A stretch of DNA of 64,000 nt, taken from NCBI GenBank assembly GCA_025331445.1, contig JAIWNE010000135.1, positions 19,286-83,285 on the forward strand, given 5' to 3'. Source of the DNA: Blakeslea trispora. Lineage: Eukaryota > Mucoromycota > Mucoromycetes > Mucorales > Choanephoraceae. The notes below the pieces were generated by a model. The model made no database searches. It saw only the letters and a program-made list of their open reading frames with translations, and was not told where the DNA came from. This document shows, in pieces, positions 10,158 through 22,024 of this stretch (position 1 is its first letter; each line of letters begins with the position of its first letter). The position numbers and the translations under genes are program-made.

Positions 10158-11033
10158 GTTGAAAGATTTTTTTTTTTATATGTACAGACTTATAAGTAAT
10201 AGAAAAAAAAAAAAGAAGAAGAGAAAGAGAGAGAGATTCGAGAGATATATAAAAGATAATCAAGTTGAAGCGCCGATATTTTCAAAGCCTGAGTGTTCAT
10301 GACTCATCTGTCAAAAAAGCATGAAACTCAGAACTCTATTTCGACTATCTTCGTTTTAAATGGTTTACTTTGAAAGCATCCACTCTTATCAAATAAAAAT
10401 AATAACCAGAACAAATAACAACTATACTAGCTTGCTTGTTGTTGCTGTGAAATCTTCTTCAGCTTTAGAAAAAAAAAACCAAAGAAAAGCCGAGTCTGGA
10501 TGATGAATCAAATTTCGGAATATGTTTTCTTGCTTCGTCGTTTCTTTTAATATGAATAACAAGATAGAAATCAGTGTGTGCTCGAGAGTTAATTCAAGCA
10601 AGAGCAAGCTTTTCAGAGAGTGATGTGTACACTTTGTCAACAAAATGTTTCATTTTGAATATCAAAAAACGAACGAGTAATTTCTGAATAAAGTGTGCAT
10701 CTTCCTTCACCAAAACTCGAAAACTTCACTAGATTACACTTCTTTTTAGATGAAAACTGTAGCCTTAGCTATAACGATTGTCTTGTATACTTCATGCCTC
10801 TTTTCCTTTGATTCAAGGATGGAGGTGTCAATGTGCTTAAATTTTTTTGTTGGATTTAAGTGATCTCTTGGATAAAATTTATCAAGACTTTGGGATACAG
10901 TATGAACCAAGAACTCCGAAAGCAAAAAAAAAAAAAAGAAAGCGCCAATTTCAATAGGTTTGATTGTATCATTTTTTTTTTTTTTGAAAACTAGTTACTC
11001 TTTTCTTTCTATATATATACCCTTTCTAAGAGA
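10158..11033. other. Divergent promoter region between argJ and rae1
   Basis: 876 bp shared by two divergent genes. It holds a TGACTCA site (10300-10306), purine runs just upstream of argJ and pyrimidine tracts just upstream of rae1. No coding pattern seen. Confidence 0.55.
10300..10306. promoter_or_regulatory. TGACTCA, Gcn4/CpcA-type bZIP site
   Basis: A perfect TGACTCA (palindromic partner TGAGTCA) lies 143 bp upstream of the argJ start codon. This is the consensus for Gcn4/Cpc1 regulators, which induce amino-acid biosynthesis genes during starvation. The link to arginine synthesis is inferred from position. Confidence 0.55.
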
Positions 11034-12349
11034 ATGGATGTACCTGACTTTGAGGTAAGTTTATGTCTTCTCTCCAATTGGTTTGTGTCTCATTCTTGCC
11101 TACAACACGCTCTTAGGTTGCCTCACCACCTACCGACAGCATTTCTGATCTTGCGTTTTCACCACAAGCAGATATTCTTGCTGTCTCTTCCTGGGACAAT
11201 GCCGTAAGTTTAAGCGTATTGTCACCTTTGTCTGTTATTGTAACCCGTGTGTTTAGGTAAGATTATATGAAGTTCAACCTACAGGAAACACAATACCCAA
11301 AGCTTCCTATAACCACGAGGGTCCTGTTTTATGTGTTGATTGGGCCAAGGTAAGAATACCACTTATTTTACTGAGAAAAAAAAATGAGTGGAGGAGGAGC
11401 TTTCTATCTTTTTTTTTTCTGTATGTGATTTTTGACCATCAAAGTAATTAGGATGGTACCTCTGTTGTATCGGGTGGCACAGATAAGGCGGTACGTCTTT
11501 ATGATTTGGCTACAGGACAAATGAGACAAGTGGGTGCACATGATGAGCCTGTCAAAGCAGCAAAATTTTTAGACGGAAAAGCCAATATACTGGCTACAGG
11601 CAGTTGGGATAAAACAATAAAGTACTGGGATCTAAGATCGCCACAGCCTGTGGGTACAGCACAACTAGGTGAACGATGTTATTCAATGGACACAAAGGGC
11701 GATTTGTTGGTGGCTGCCACAGCTGATCGAAATGTGTTGATATTCAACCTGAATAACCCTACAGCCATCTACAAGCAAAGTATATCTCCCTTGAAGTGGC
11801 AAACACGTAAAGTAGCTTGCTTCATAGACAGTCAAGGTTATGCAATTGGTTCAATTGAAGGACGTTTGGGTATTCAATATATAGATGAAAAAGATGCAGC
11901 GTAAGTGTTGATTTGGATGGTTTCAAGAGCATGGTGTTGAGTGACTTTTTCTAGTAAATCCTTTTCATTCAAATGTCATCGAGATGAAACAAAGAATGTG
12001 TATGCTGTCAATGACATTTCATTTCATCCTGTCTATGGTACGTTCTCTACTTCAGGCGCTGATGGCACAGTCAGTTTTTGGGACAAGGACTCCAAGCAGC
12101 GATTGAAGACTCTACCGAAAGCAAATGCAACCATCCCTTGCACTGCCTTCAACCGTACTGGCAATATCTTTGCTTATGCTGTCAGCTATGATTGGACAAA
12201 GGTAAGTGAGGACTGAAGGTAACTTTGGACATAGGACTAACACAATGGTTTGTTAGGGTCATCAATTCTATAGTACAGAAGGCCAAATCAATAGATTAAT
12301 GCTTCACCCTGTCAAAGATGAAGACATTAGGCCTCGTCCGAAAAAGTAA
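11034..12349 (+). CDS. rae1: WD40 mRNA export factor Rae1/Gle2
   Basis: Nuclear-pore-associated beta-propeller of the Rae1/Gle2 family, which binds Nup98-type GLEBS motifs and takes part in mRNA export. Six exons: 11034-11054, 11117-11203, 11257-11349, 11452-11900, 11955-12201, 12257-12349. All phases agree and give 329 aa. Family blocks include [51 protein letters not shown], the central [16 protein letters not shown] and the C-terminal [20 protein letters not shown]. The last exon ends [11 protein letters not shown], matching the Pro/Arg-rich end of Rae1. The seven-codon first exon (MDVPDFE) is supported by a good GTAAGT donor. Confidence 0.93.
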
Positions 12350-13113
12350 ATAACAATAAAATTGTGTACATAATACTGTTTTTTCTTTCTTTCTTTCTTT
12401 CTTTCTATTCAAGTCATTTTCAGTTAGTCTTGATAAATCGTATACAATGTGTTTTGCTTGCCTAGTGATAATGACAGCATCTGATTTGTTCAATATAGAT
12501 AGACTTTTTACGATTCAGTTATACACTGAACTGGCTGTACGTACATATTACACTGAGATCAAATAGATAATCAGCCTCATCAAGTGTCAAAATAACCAGC
12601 TTTCTAAGACCTGTATGAGCTCTTCTTAAATTCTCTCTGTTCTCCCTTCCCTCTCCTTCGCTTAATAGTATTCTCTCCTTTTTGAGATGCATAAAACAAA
12701 AAGACTGATTTATTTTCTTGCAATAAATCAATGTTCTCCTTCTGTTTTTCTTTCTTTATGTTTGTAGCCATCAACTTAAAATTCAGACAATTCAGCAAAG
12801 AAAAATCGAATGATTAAAGTTAGACATCCCAAATAATCTGAGCAATGAGTTTCTTCACTTTTTGAATCTTTCAAAACCAAACTGGAAATAGCGTACAAGG
12901 TTTGCCGCATCCTATTTTTCTCCCTCTGATTCACCGTTTCTTATTTGGGACTATTCGTTTCTCAAAGGAGCTTTACAGCTCTCCTATCTCTTTTTTTAAG
13001 AAAAAAAAAGAAGCAAGCCATTTTAGAATAAAGAGCAACTGGAGAGATTAGCTTGTCTTGCTAGGGAGTTTCTTTATCTTTCTTTTCTATTCCATTTGCT
13101 TTAGAAGACAGTA
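12350..13113. other. Intergenic region with TTTC microsatellite
   Basis: Holds a (TTTC)n run at about 12381-12406 just after the rae1 stop, then AT-rich promoter sequence for the next gene. No gene seen. Confidence 0.5.
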
Positions 13114-14138
13114 ATGCGTTCCAATTCACTATGTTTTACTCAGCTATCAGATCCATACCGCAGTAAGCAGCTTTTTATTGCAAAAGGTGAATTGAATTTC
13201 AGGTAGCAAACCTTCCGTCCCCCCCCCCTTTTCTCCCATTTTTTACATGCCATTTAGCAATGTATTACAACTGCTGACTTTCTATACGTATAGCAGACAC
13301 TTTATCTGTGCCCATTCATCAGTCTGATTCAGATCGAACTTACTCTTATTTGCCTTATACAAATCATAAGCCAGATTTGGCTCAAGCAAGAACGGCTCTT
13401 TACATTGAAGATGATACTCAAACAATTAGCTCTACTGTTCAAGTGGATCCGATGAGTACAGAACATCCTTTCCCTTTAGATCAAGCTCCGTCTTATCCCC
13501 ATGACTCATTATCCTCTCATCTTCCTTTGAAAGAAGAGCGAAACAAGCAGACAATCATTGGTGGAGTAGTGTTGTTTTTGTGGATTTTTCTGTTTTTGAT
13601 CGCTTATATCTGTTGGCCACGCGTACCTCGAATACATATTATAAACAAAAAGGCAGACCGGGTCGGAGACCCTGCAGATTGGGGACCTAAGCAGCAACCT
13701 TATTTTAAAGCAGTATGGCAACTAAATATCACAATAGACAACCATGTTAGTTTTGTACCTACTCTGGTTCAAGCAATGCATTTTGTCATCAAGGACCGAG
13801 ATACTTTTCAACCATTTGCCTGGTCGACAGTAGGTCCTTTTCGGCTCATGTCCCAACAGAGTACATCCATGACAATCAGTTTTAAAGTGGATTATGAGCC
13901 ATCCAACATTACCGATGTTACCTTTGAGAACCTTTACGATGCATGTGGCCCTCAAATCCCTGCCGAGTCACCTCCACTTAACATTACTATGCAGGCAAGT
14001 AGAATTCTAAAACCCAGAAAATATATACAATAACTATTTATTTGATAGACCACAGTTCATGTATCAGGCCTTTTTTGGCCCTTTGTTGTCAACCTTGCAG
14101 CATCAGATATAGGAGGACTCTATTGTCCATTAAATTAA
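13114..14138 (+). CDS. Single-pass membrane protein of unknown function (type II topology)
   Basis: Not assigned to a named family. Exons 13114-13162, 13294-13994 and 14049-14138 give about 279 aa (an acceptor 3 nt later in exon 2 is equally possible). The N-terminal 100 residues are polar (Ser/Thr/Pro). Next comes a strong membrane helix (IIGGVVLFLWIFLFLIAYIC), then a C-terminal domain of about 150 residues with FKAVWQLNITIDNHVSFVPT and PLNITMQ and five N-x-S/T sites (four unless proline-flanked ones are discounted), so it is probably lumenal or extracellular. The layout recalls membrane-anchored LEA-2-like proteins, but that is only a resemblance. The last intron starts CAG|GCAAGT, a GC-AG intron; using it keeps the frame into VSGLFWPFVVNLAASDIGG. 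Confidence 0.72.
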
Positions 14139-14205
14139 GCCTTCCCCTTCTTTTTTTTTTTATTTTATTAATATCTTTCTTAAGGAATTGTAAAAAAAGA
14201 AACAA

Positions 14206-15228
14206 TCAAGTCCATACAGATTTGGCTTTTTCTGGAATAGGAGGCATAGTTCTTCTATGAGGGTATTTTTGGTTGGTAATATGGGTTGGCCTGGCATAAA
14301 TCAAAAAAAGTTAGCAAGACTAGAAAGAGTGAAAACCTTCTAAAGAACTCACGTTGATTGAGATGGACGTAGATTAATTGAATGATCCTTTCTGTCTCGT
14401 TTCTCCCATTCGCCTTTAATTGGTTCAAACTCAAACCTTCTGAGAGGGATGAGAGGTTTCTTTTTGTCAGTTAGATGGAAAGAATCGACACTGTAACGAC
14501 GCTGTGGAATATGTTGCGTGCCTGTCTCGAATCGATTGATAATTTCCTCTACTTTTGATTGAGCTGAATCTGTTGAACAGAAACTGAAGGTTGAGCATTG
14601 AGATGAAGCAGACGTGCTTGGCGAAAGTGTAGGTAAAGCACTGAAAGGAGAGTATAGATCAAAGTCATTCGAAATAGAAACAGAGTTATGTCGCTTCTTT
14701 TCTGGTCTTTTTGTGCTGATTGTCAGGCTAGGTCCCGATTGAGGTATAAGCAAAGGTGAACAAGTAATGATTTTGACCGGGCATGAACTTGAATTGTTTG
14801 TTCTCGGCAATTGTTCTTCTCTGTTGGTTGACAACCCAACTTTCTCGCTATCTAGTGTCACCATCTGGTTTTCTTCTTTGCTTGCTAAAATGGTCTGATG
14901 ATCTTCATCATCCAAGGGTATTGGCTGTTGGTATTCATCCTCCTTACTTGACAGTCCAGTCTGTTCTTCATCTGATGGGACAATTTGATCATCTTCTGAT
15001 AATTCAATAGGCCCTTTGATGGACAATGTGGTCTGTTTTGCTTTCATTGACAATGAGCTACTTTCTAGCTTAATTGAGTGAAAGAAGAACGGTATGATGT
15101 ATGCTTTGGTGACATAATCTAATGACAGGTTCCTGCTTAATAAGATTCAATTGACTTTCTCTGAATTACTTACCGAAACAATAATTAAAGAAAGCACCAA
15201 AAAGGGCTTGCTTTGTTGAATAGTGCAT
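14206..15228 (-). CDS. Ser/Thr-rich protein of unknown function
   Basis: Unrecognised protein of 283 aa from exons 15228-15174, 15064-14353 and 14290-14206, with consistent phases. The first exon is MHYSTKQALFGAFFNYCF, and the main exon enters with ESSSLSMKAKQ. The N-terminal third repeats acidic units (EDDQIVPSDEEQ, SKEDEYQQPIPLDDEDHQ, SKEENQMVTLDSEK). The middle is Ser/Thr-Pro-rich (ALPTLSPSTSASSQCSTFSF). The C-terminal third is basic and more conserved-looking (VEEIINRFETG, RRYSVDSFHL, RRFEFEPIKGEWEKRDRKD). The final exon adds TPTHITNQKYPHRRTMPPIP before TGA. If the last intron were retained, the protein would end 28 residues earlier. It looks intrinsically disordered and is probably a phosphoprotein. 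It converges on the membrane-protein gene with 67 bp between stops. Confidence 0.7.
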
Positions 15229-15746
15229 AAGGAAAAGAACGCTAAAAGAAGAAGAAAAATAAGCTTGATTGATTCAATTGAAAATCGCGGTTTATTTACA
15301 TGGCTAAACGAAATTCAGTTTTCATGTCAACATATAAAAGAAACAAACAATTAGGAAAAAAAGAAGAAAAACTAAATTTTGTGTTTTGTAATCACTTCTT
15401 TATTTTTTCGTGTATTCAAGTGGGCCAATTGTATTAGAGAAAGAGTGGTTTGTACTACTTGGGAAGGATAGCCTTGATAAATTGATTAAACAATAAAGAA
15501 GTGGATCAAAGTGACGTCGATTCAATGCTATGCCTATTTGGCTAATAACGTGCACCCCTTTTCCTCTTTTTAAACGGGTAATGTTAAATTTAATTTTACA
15601 ATTGTGCTAAACCAATCACTGCAAGACTCTTTTTCTTTTTTCTTTTTTTTGTATTTATTGAACCCGCTCAAGGTGGTACAAATCTCTGATTTTTTATTTC
15701 TCTCTTTCTTTTTCATTTTCCAACTTCTTTCTCTACTTCAATCACA
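15229..15746. other. Divergent promoter region
   Basis: AT-rich 518 bp between the minus-strand Ser-rich gene and the plus-strand arrestin gene, with T-rich leader sequence before 15747. No gene seen. Confidence 0.5.
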
Positions 15747-17235
15747 ATGAACATCTTGCCTAACCCTATACAACTTGTCCATAACTCTGATTTTCATATC
15801 AATTTGGAAACAGAACATATAATTTTGCATGGCAGTATTGAGGAATCTGCTGGAGTTATCTTGAGAGGTTCAGTTGTGTTTAACTGTCAAGAAACCACCA
15901 AAGTTCGTTCTATCTCGCTCAAGTTTATTGGAAAGGCAAAAGTAAACTGGACTGAAGGCAAGTATACCAAAGAAAACACTCCTGCTTGTCTTTTGTGTTG
16001 AGTACTTGCTCATGTCCACTCTTAGGTCTTGGATCTCATCAGCGTCACTACAAAGACGAAAAGACAATAATCAAACATGAGTGGTGTTTCTTACAGCCGA
16101 AACATAAGACATATCATTTATCCGAAGGTCACTACAAATGGTATGATAAAGAGTTGGATGAGAGGCTAAAGCAATTGACTCACAGATGATGACCATAGGG
16201 ACTTTGAGCTTCCATTACCCGGCGATCTACCTGAAACAATTCAGCATGAATTAGGCGAAGTCACTTATCGTCTAAAGGCAACTGTAGATCGACCTACTTT
16301 TTCAATGAACTATAATGACCGCAAAGAAATCAAGGTATCGCGAGTACTTTTACCATCTTCCCTGGAATTATCTCAGTCCGTTGTTATATCTAATGTTTGG
16401 GTGGACAAACTAAGTTATGATATCAGCGTCCCAAGCAAGGTGTTTAGCATGGGCAGCATCATTCCAGTGACGTTTGCATTAGAACCTATTGCCGAAGATC
16501 TACGAGTGCGCTCGGTTTCTTGTGTGCTGAAAGAATACATCACTCTATCGGCAGAAGACCATTCAAAGATGGAAGGCAGAGTAATAAGACACATACGGGA
16601 TGAACATTTTTCCACGGGTGAAAATCCTTGGTCAAAGACAGAATTGGTGTCAGTACCTGATATGGCATCACATCTTGTACAAACCGATTCTGCATGTGAT
16701 CTTATGAAAATCAAACATAAGCTGAAATTCACTGTATCACTAACCAATGCAGATGGTCATATATCTGGTAAGTCGTCCCTCCTATGGATTCCCGAAATGT
16801 TATTTACATTTTGCTTTTTCTTTTTTTTTTATCATCATAGAGTTGAGAGCTGCGATTCCTGTCATGATAGCAGAAATATCACCCGCAGAAGATGAAAATG
16901 TTTTACCTGCTTATGAAGACGCATGGAAATCAGCACCTTATGATCCACAACAAGTAGCCACATTGATTGCAAGAGGCGACCTTCCTCCTTCCATCGCTAT
17001 CTCTGCACCTAATGAAGCAGCATGTGGAGTCAATGCACTATTATCAAACTCAGATACAGAAGACGAAAGTGACACACACAGAGGAGCTGTTGTTGATCCT
17101 TTGCCTTGGCAAGGCATCGATCTCTCTCGGGTTCCCTCTTATACAACTGCAATTCGGTCAAATAGATTATATAGCTTTTCTGGCTCGTTACCTGGCTATG
17201 ATGCAGCAGTAGCCGTACCTGGTCGAAGTGGATAA
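15747..17235 (+). CDS. Alpha-arrestin family protein
   Basis: Arrestin-fold adaptor of the fungal ART class, which recruits Rsp5-type ubiquitin ligases to plasma-membrane transporters for endocytosis. Exons 15747-15957, 16026-16140, 16199-16767 and 16841-17235 give 429 aa. The N-lobe shows GVILRGSVVFNCQETTKVRS, VNWTEGLGSHQRHY, HEWCFLQP and FELPLPGDLPETIQHELGEV. The C-lobe shows VFSMGSIIPVTFALEPIA and ELRAAIPVMIAEISPA. The tail has LPAYEDAW and GSLPGYDAA, Pro/Tyr elements that could serve as variant ligase-binding motifs, though no canonical PPxY was seen. Intron 1 begins AAG|GCAAGT (GC-AG); only this choice keeps the TEG-LGSHQ join in frame. Intron 2 begins inside a W codon. Confidence 0.87.
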
Positions 17236-17608
17236 ATGATCCACTAAATAGTCATCTTTTTTTTTTTTATTTTGTTTATTATTATTGTATAGATTGTGCT
17301 TATTTTGTATTATTAAAAACCAACCATTAGACGAATAACTACTACTTGAAGAGGGGGGGTTTTTTTTTAGAGTACAAAGTTACATTCAGCTTACACAAAC
17401 AAAGGGAAAACCTTTTTGTACAAAAACTGTACGTTACTCAGGCTTAGATGACTAAAAGTTATTGTTTACCCGAGGACCCCCCCCCCCTTTTTAAAAATCA
17501 TGAAAATCATTTCCAAACAAATACTAACTATTTTATTTTTAATTCTACTTTTTTTGGTATTATAATACATAAAAAAAAATTTTGCTAGCTTTGACTATTA
17601 TTTACATT
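17236..17608. other. Convergent intergenic region
   Basis: 373 bp of AT-rich 3' flank with G7 and C10 homopolymer runs (near 17354 and 17477) between the arrestin and zinc-transporter stops. No gene seen. Confidence 0.5.
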
Positions 17609-19220
17609 CTATTTGTCTTCTGGGGGACAACACGTGCTTTCCAAGCATGATTCATTTATACAACGTAGGAGACAAGCAGAAGAACCATTTGATAGTTCCT
17701 AAGAACAATTGATTTTAAAAGTACGACTACAAGCAATTAACAAAGGATGACTTACCTCATTCGAGCTTTGAGGGACAATCGTCCTTATACTACCAGAAGA
17801 TAGTGCATCAGCTTTGATCTGACTGTGTTCCATACCAGCTTCATCCATGTATTTCTCATCTATTTGATCTTCAATAAATTCAGGTTGAATAGTGGCAGAG
17901 TGAATGTCATAGCGATGTAAAACTTTTTTGATTTCTGAGGCTGTTGTCATGTAACTCTTTCGAGATTTGATCAAAACATGTAGTGATGCAATGAGTTTAG
18001 TATCTGATAGTTGCCAAACATGTAGCTCATGAACTGAAAGTACATTCTCCAACTGAAATATATATATGTAAATAGATGAACAGAGTTTTCACTCTAATGC
18101 TTGTTCTTCTTACCGTTAGTAATGCATTGTTTACATCATCTAACCGAATACTATTGGGAACTCCTTGTAAAAGTATTGAAGATGTTTGACGAACTTTTTT
18201 TTTTTTATATCAAAATCAAAAAGCAAGTTAGACTTTCGCTTTTCTCCACCTCCTTTTCTCTCTGTATCTTACCTAAGGGAATAACCGATATGAAAATGAT
18301 AACAGTAAGCAAGAAACTAATTAGCAGTATGTTAGCTTGACCAGACACATCTGAGGCTTACTATTCTTGTTTACCTGACAATAGGATCGAAATAGAATCG
18401 CCAACTATAGTCAGTTAGCCAGATAAAGAGAGAAGAAGCAATGACACCCACGTTTCCTAATGCATCGCCCAAGACGTGTAAAAATATCTAATAAAATTAC
18501 TATATTAGCCATGTGCTTTTTATGAAACATAAGATGGACATTACACTTTTCATATTAAAATGTCCACCATGACTGAGGTGATGGTTGTCTTGAGCTTCTT
18601 CTTCTTCGCTTACATCGGAATGATGGTGATGATGACCAATATGACTATGGCCGTGCTCTAGAATACAAATAGCTCAATAATGGCTGCATTTGATTGAATA
18701 CATTGACTTTACCATGAAATACAAATAAACCGAATAAATTAGCCACAAGGCCTACACTTCCGATGATAAGCACTAGCATGGGCTGATTTACAGGTTCAGG
18801 TTCGACAAATCGCTTAATGCAATCAATAAAGATCGTAAAACATAAGGCTAGCAAAAAGACGCCATTGACAAGTGCACCTAGAATTTCAGCTCGTTGCCAA
18901 CCATAAGAATACTTGGGATTATGCTCTGTCTTTTTGGCAAGCTAGAGAAAAGAATTCAATCAACATGAATCTCCAAGAACCAATCATGAACTTACTTTGA
19001 TAGCCCATAGTGCGACACACATGCTAATCATATCTGTTAACATATGAAACGAATCTGCAATCTGAAAAAAAGAAAATTAAATCAACATGGTCATTCGATT
19101 GATATCCTTTCTTACCAATGCCAGTGAACTTGTATAATACCCAACAGATATCTCTGCGAAAAAGAAACAGCATGTAATACATAGCATACAATATATCTTT
19201 GTTTCCCTAGCAAACACCAT
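17609..19220 (-). CDS. zrc1: CDF zinc transporter, Zrc1/Cot1 type
   Basis: Cation diffusion facilitator that exchanges Zn2+ (or Co2+) for protons, usually into the vacuole. Nine exons: 19220-19116, 19061-18996, 18941-18713, 18657-18545, 18487-18375, 18316-18273, 18193-18114, 18052-17756, 17698-17609. Phases agree and give 378 aa. The two metal-site motifs are present: ADSFHMLTD in TM2 and HVLGDALGN in TM5 (H-x3-D). The cytoplasmic loop is His-rich (HSHIGHHHHHSDV) and acidic. The C-terminal domain has ILLQGVPNSIRL and VLSVHELHVWQLSDTKLIAS, as in Zrc1. The predicted last exon adds a Cys-rich tail (SACLLRCINESCLESTCCPP). The acceptor before exon 7 is purine-rich but is required by the PLVRQTSSILLQG join. 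Confidence 0.92.
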
Positions 19221-22024
19221 TGTCTAAACAGCTTACAAAGAAAAAAGAAAGTAAGCACGAAAAAAAAAAGAAAAGAAAAAAGTTATAGTTTCTTTTTATT
19301 TGTTTAACAGAAAAAAAAAGAGAGAGGGGGGTAGAGCCGAAAGCAAAACAAGGAGAAGGCTTCTACAGTTATAGACTATAATTGATCTGATGACATTATG
19401 AATGAAAGAGTAATTTTTCTTTCTTTCTTTTTCTCTTGTTTTACTCGTAAATCATGCATTGTTTAACATAGCTGCTTATTCCGGAATACAAATTCTTGTG
19501 GTTTGTAATGTTATCTGGTAACAAGGTTAAGTGGATTACGGATCCATCTCGGCATTATCAGCTTGATATTCTTTCTTTAATTCAATGTGTAATTTACTCA
19601 TCAAATAAAGCGTATGGTTGACTTTTTTCACAACAAAAAGCATTCAACATAATTCTTGTATGCATTCCATACCTAACAATAATCGAACAAAGGCACGCTA
19701 ATCAGGTAAACATAGATGCCTATACCCCACTTGCGTTTTCTCACCTTATTGAGTGTGCATATGCGATTCGTATGATCATGTCATCAGATTTCTTGAGCAG
19801 AAAAAAAAAAGAATAGCATGTGCTTAACTACTTGTTCGTATGTTACTTTTTTTTTTCAGTCATAATATTTTGACCAAATAACATTGACACTGATGATAGC
19901 ATATACTGAATCCAAACAAATAACTATTCGCTTCCTCTCTCTGTTTGTTTATTTCTTGACCGAAAAATCTGTATGGCCTCGAATTAGGAGTGTTTATTCT
20001 TGATGAGTCCGACTAGAAAGGTCTGCTTTCTTTTCAATTCTGTTGAAGTCTGCACAATGATTCTTTTTTTTTTGTGATAGTCTAGTCTAAATCAAATCGT
20101 TTGTATAGAGAATCTAAAATAAAAAAATAGGTGTAATTATAACACAATTCTTTTGATAAATACCATTATATCTCAGTGTCACCACTTGATGAGGGGGGGT
20201 TGACAGTTGTATACAAACAATATCACAATGTTTTCTGGAATAAGTTTAAACACTGTGCTATTCTATCTTTGAAATCATCAGTAAATCATGAGCAAGAAAT
20301 AAGCCAATAAAATGTTTCTGTTGTTGGTTTGTCCTTTTGAAATTAACTTGAGAAATAGTATAAGCGCATACATCAAATATTTAAGAGCTTCTGATTCTTT
20401 CAACTTTCTTATTACTCAGTACTCATTCTCTTGCTCTCTTCAAAAAGTTGTTGATACTTTCTGTTTGAGCTTCAAAGCTGAACCTTTTTTTTTTCTTTTA
20501 TTTGATTTGTGTTAGTTGCGACTAGACAACAAATAAGCCTTAGTATCAGTTTGACTGAGCGAAAGCAATGAAAGAACCTCGAAGCTCTTTCCTTTGAAAC
20601 AGAAGATTTATGCTTTTGATATGTACTCTATAGATTTCTCTGTGCAACCCAATAAACTTGTCAGAAAAAGTAATGTCAAAAGCTGACTCTACAGTCAAAG
20701 TTGGGTCAAGAAGCAAAAGAGACACTCGTCAGAATACCAATTGCTTCAACTATTCAACTACTTGTGAATTTTGCTGTACTCTATTGCTTTAGACTAAAAG
20801 AAAACGGTCTATTGGTGAATGACAAGGTAGGCCAAATTAGTGCCTAGGAAAAGAGAGAGAGAGAAATATTCTTTTTATAATGAAGAATACAACAACATGT
20901 AAACTTAATTGCTACAGAATCCTTAAGCCACCTTTCGGGTACCACAATGGAGGTGGCACATCATCCCATCTCTTCCGTTATCATATTCTTACTATAATAG
21001 AAGATAGGCTATACATACAGTCATTTCATATTGTTTGTTGATGTTTGCTCTAATAGAAACATCCGTGTAATTCAAAAAAAAAGAAAGCTGATATGAATAT
21101 TAATAAAGCCAGAAGCAAAAGAGTCAAGGAGTTTGGATATCCTTGTCCTTCTCAGGGGACATGGCCATTTTTTTTTAAAAGAACTACAAAAGGATCTTTC
21201 ATATACTTTAGAATGCTTAAAGCAGCTTCACAGCCAGTTTTTTTTTGACAGGCTCTGGAAGGTCTCACAAAACTTGCTTGCATATAACTCGTTAAACATG
21301 TGCTAGACAACCTATCTCATTCATCTGCAGCAAGATGGACGGTAATATCAAAAGAAAGAGCTAAAAAAAAAGAGAAAAATGCCGAGTATTTTAATTGACA
21401 AGAGTGTAATTACAATGTTGTTTGAGAAACAGGCAAGTCTGTTTTTTGCTATTTATTTGGAGAAGGTAAAACATCTTTAACAATTTGAAAATGACACTCC
21501 CTTCGGCTAATGATTAACCGTCGTGAACAAATAAGGAAATTCTTGCCCTCTATGTTGCTTGCACTGTTAGAGTCGATCTTGACTATTTTCATTATAAAAT
21601 AAGGATGAAATTGACTTTAAGCAGAATGAAGGAGTCTCATTTTCTCTCTCTCTTTCTGTTGTTACAAAATAAGACATTTCTCTTTGCAATATGGCAAAAC
21701 AACAGTCCAGAATGCATTGCCAACCAAATGTGAAATCCACCATTTGGGACCCGTACGCACTGTAAAGTTTCTTTCTTTAGTTTTTTTTTTTTTTTTTTTT
21801 TTTTGCTAATCAAAAAAATAAGAGTAACCTTCCATATCCGTCAATAAACATCTTGATGTAGTGAAGGGCTGCATCAAATTCAACTTTCCAAATATGGTAA
21901 ATAAGATCAGATGTATGTCTCAATTTAATAGCCGCATTCCTTATTCCATTTATAAAAACTGGAGAAAAGGAGTGTTCTGGTTTTCCTACTCTTCTTCTTC
22001 TTCATTATATATATATTTATTTCT
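19221..22024. other. 2.8-kb gene-poor region
   Basis: Between the divergent zinc-transporter and PQ-loop genes. It contains A/T tracts (T24 at 21781-21804), pyrimidine-rich stretches and scattered short open frames without motifs. I checked it for spliced small exons, tRNA boxes and inverted-repeat elements and found nothing supportable. Confidence 0.45.

Noticed and set aside
16141..16198. Coding read-through of the second arrestin intron
   Set aside because: The frame hits TGA within it, and splicing at GTATGA...ATAG restores the conserved arrestin FELPLPGDLP block.
19999..20020. Sequence resembling a hammerhead ribozyme core (TTGATGAGTCC...GAAA)
   Set aside because: The invariant C before UGAUGA is replaced by U, and the segment before GAAA cannot form stem II with the bases after UGAUGA.
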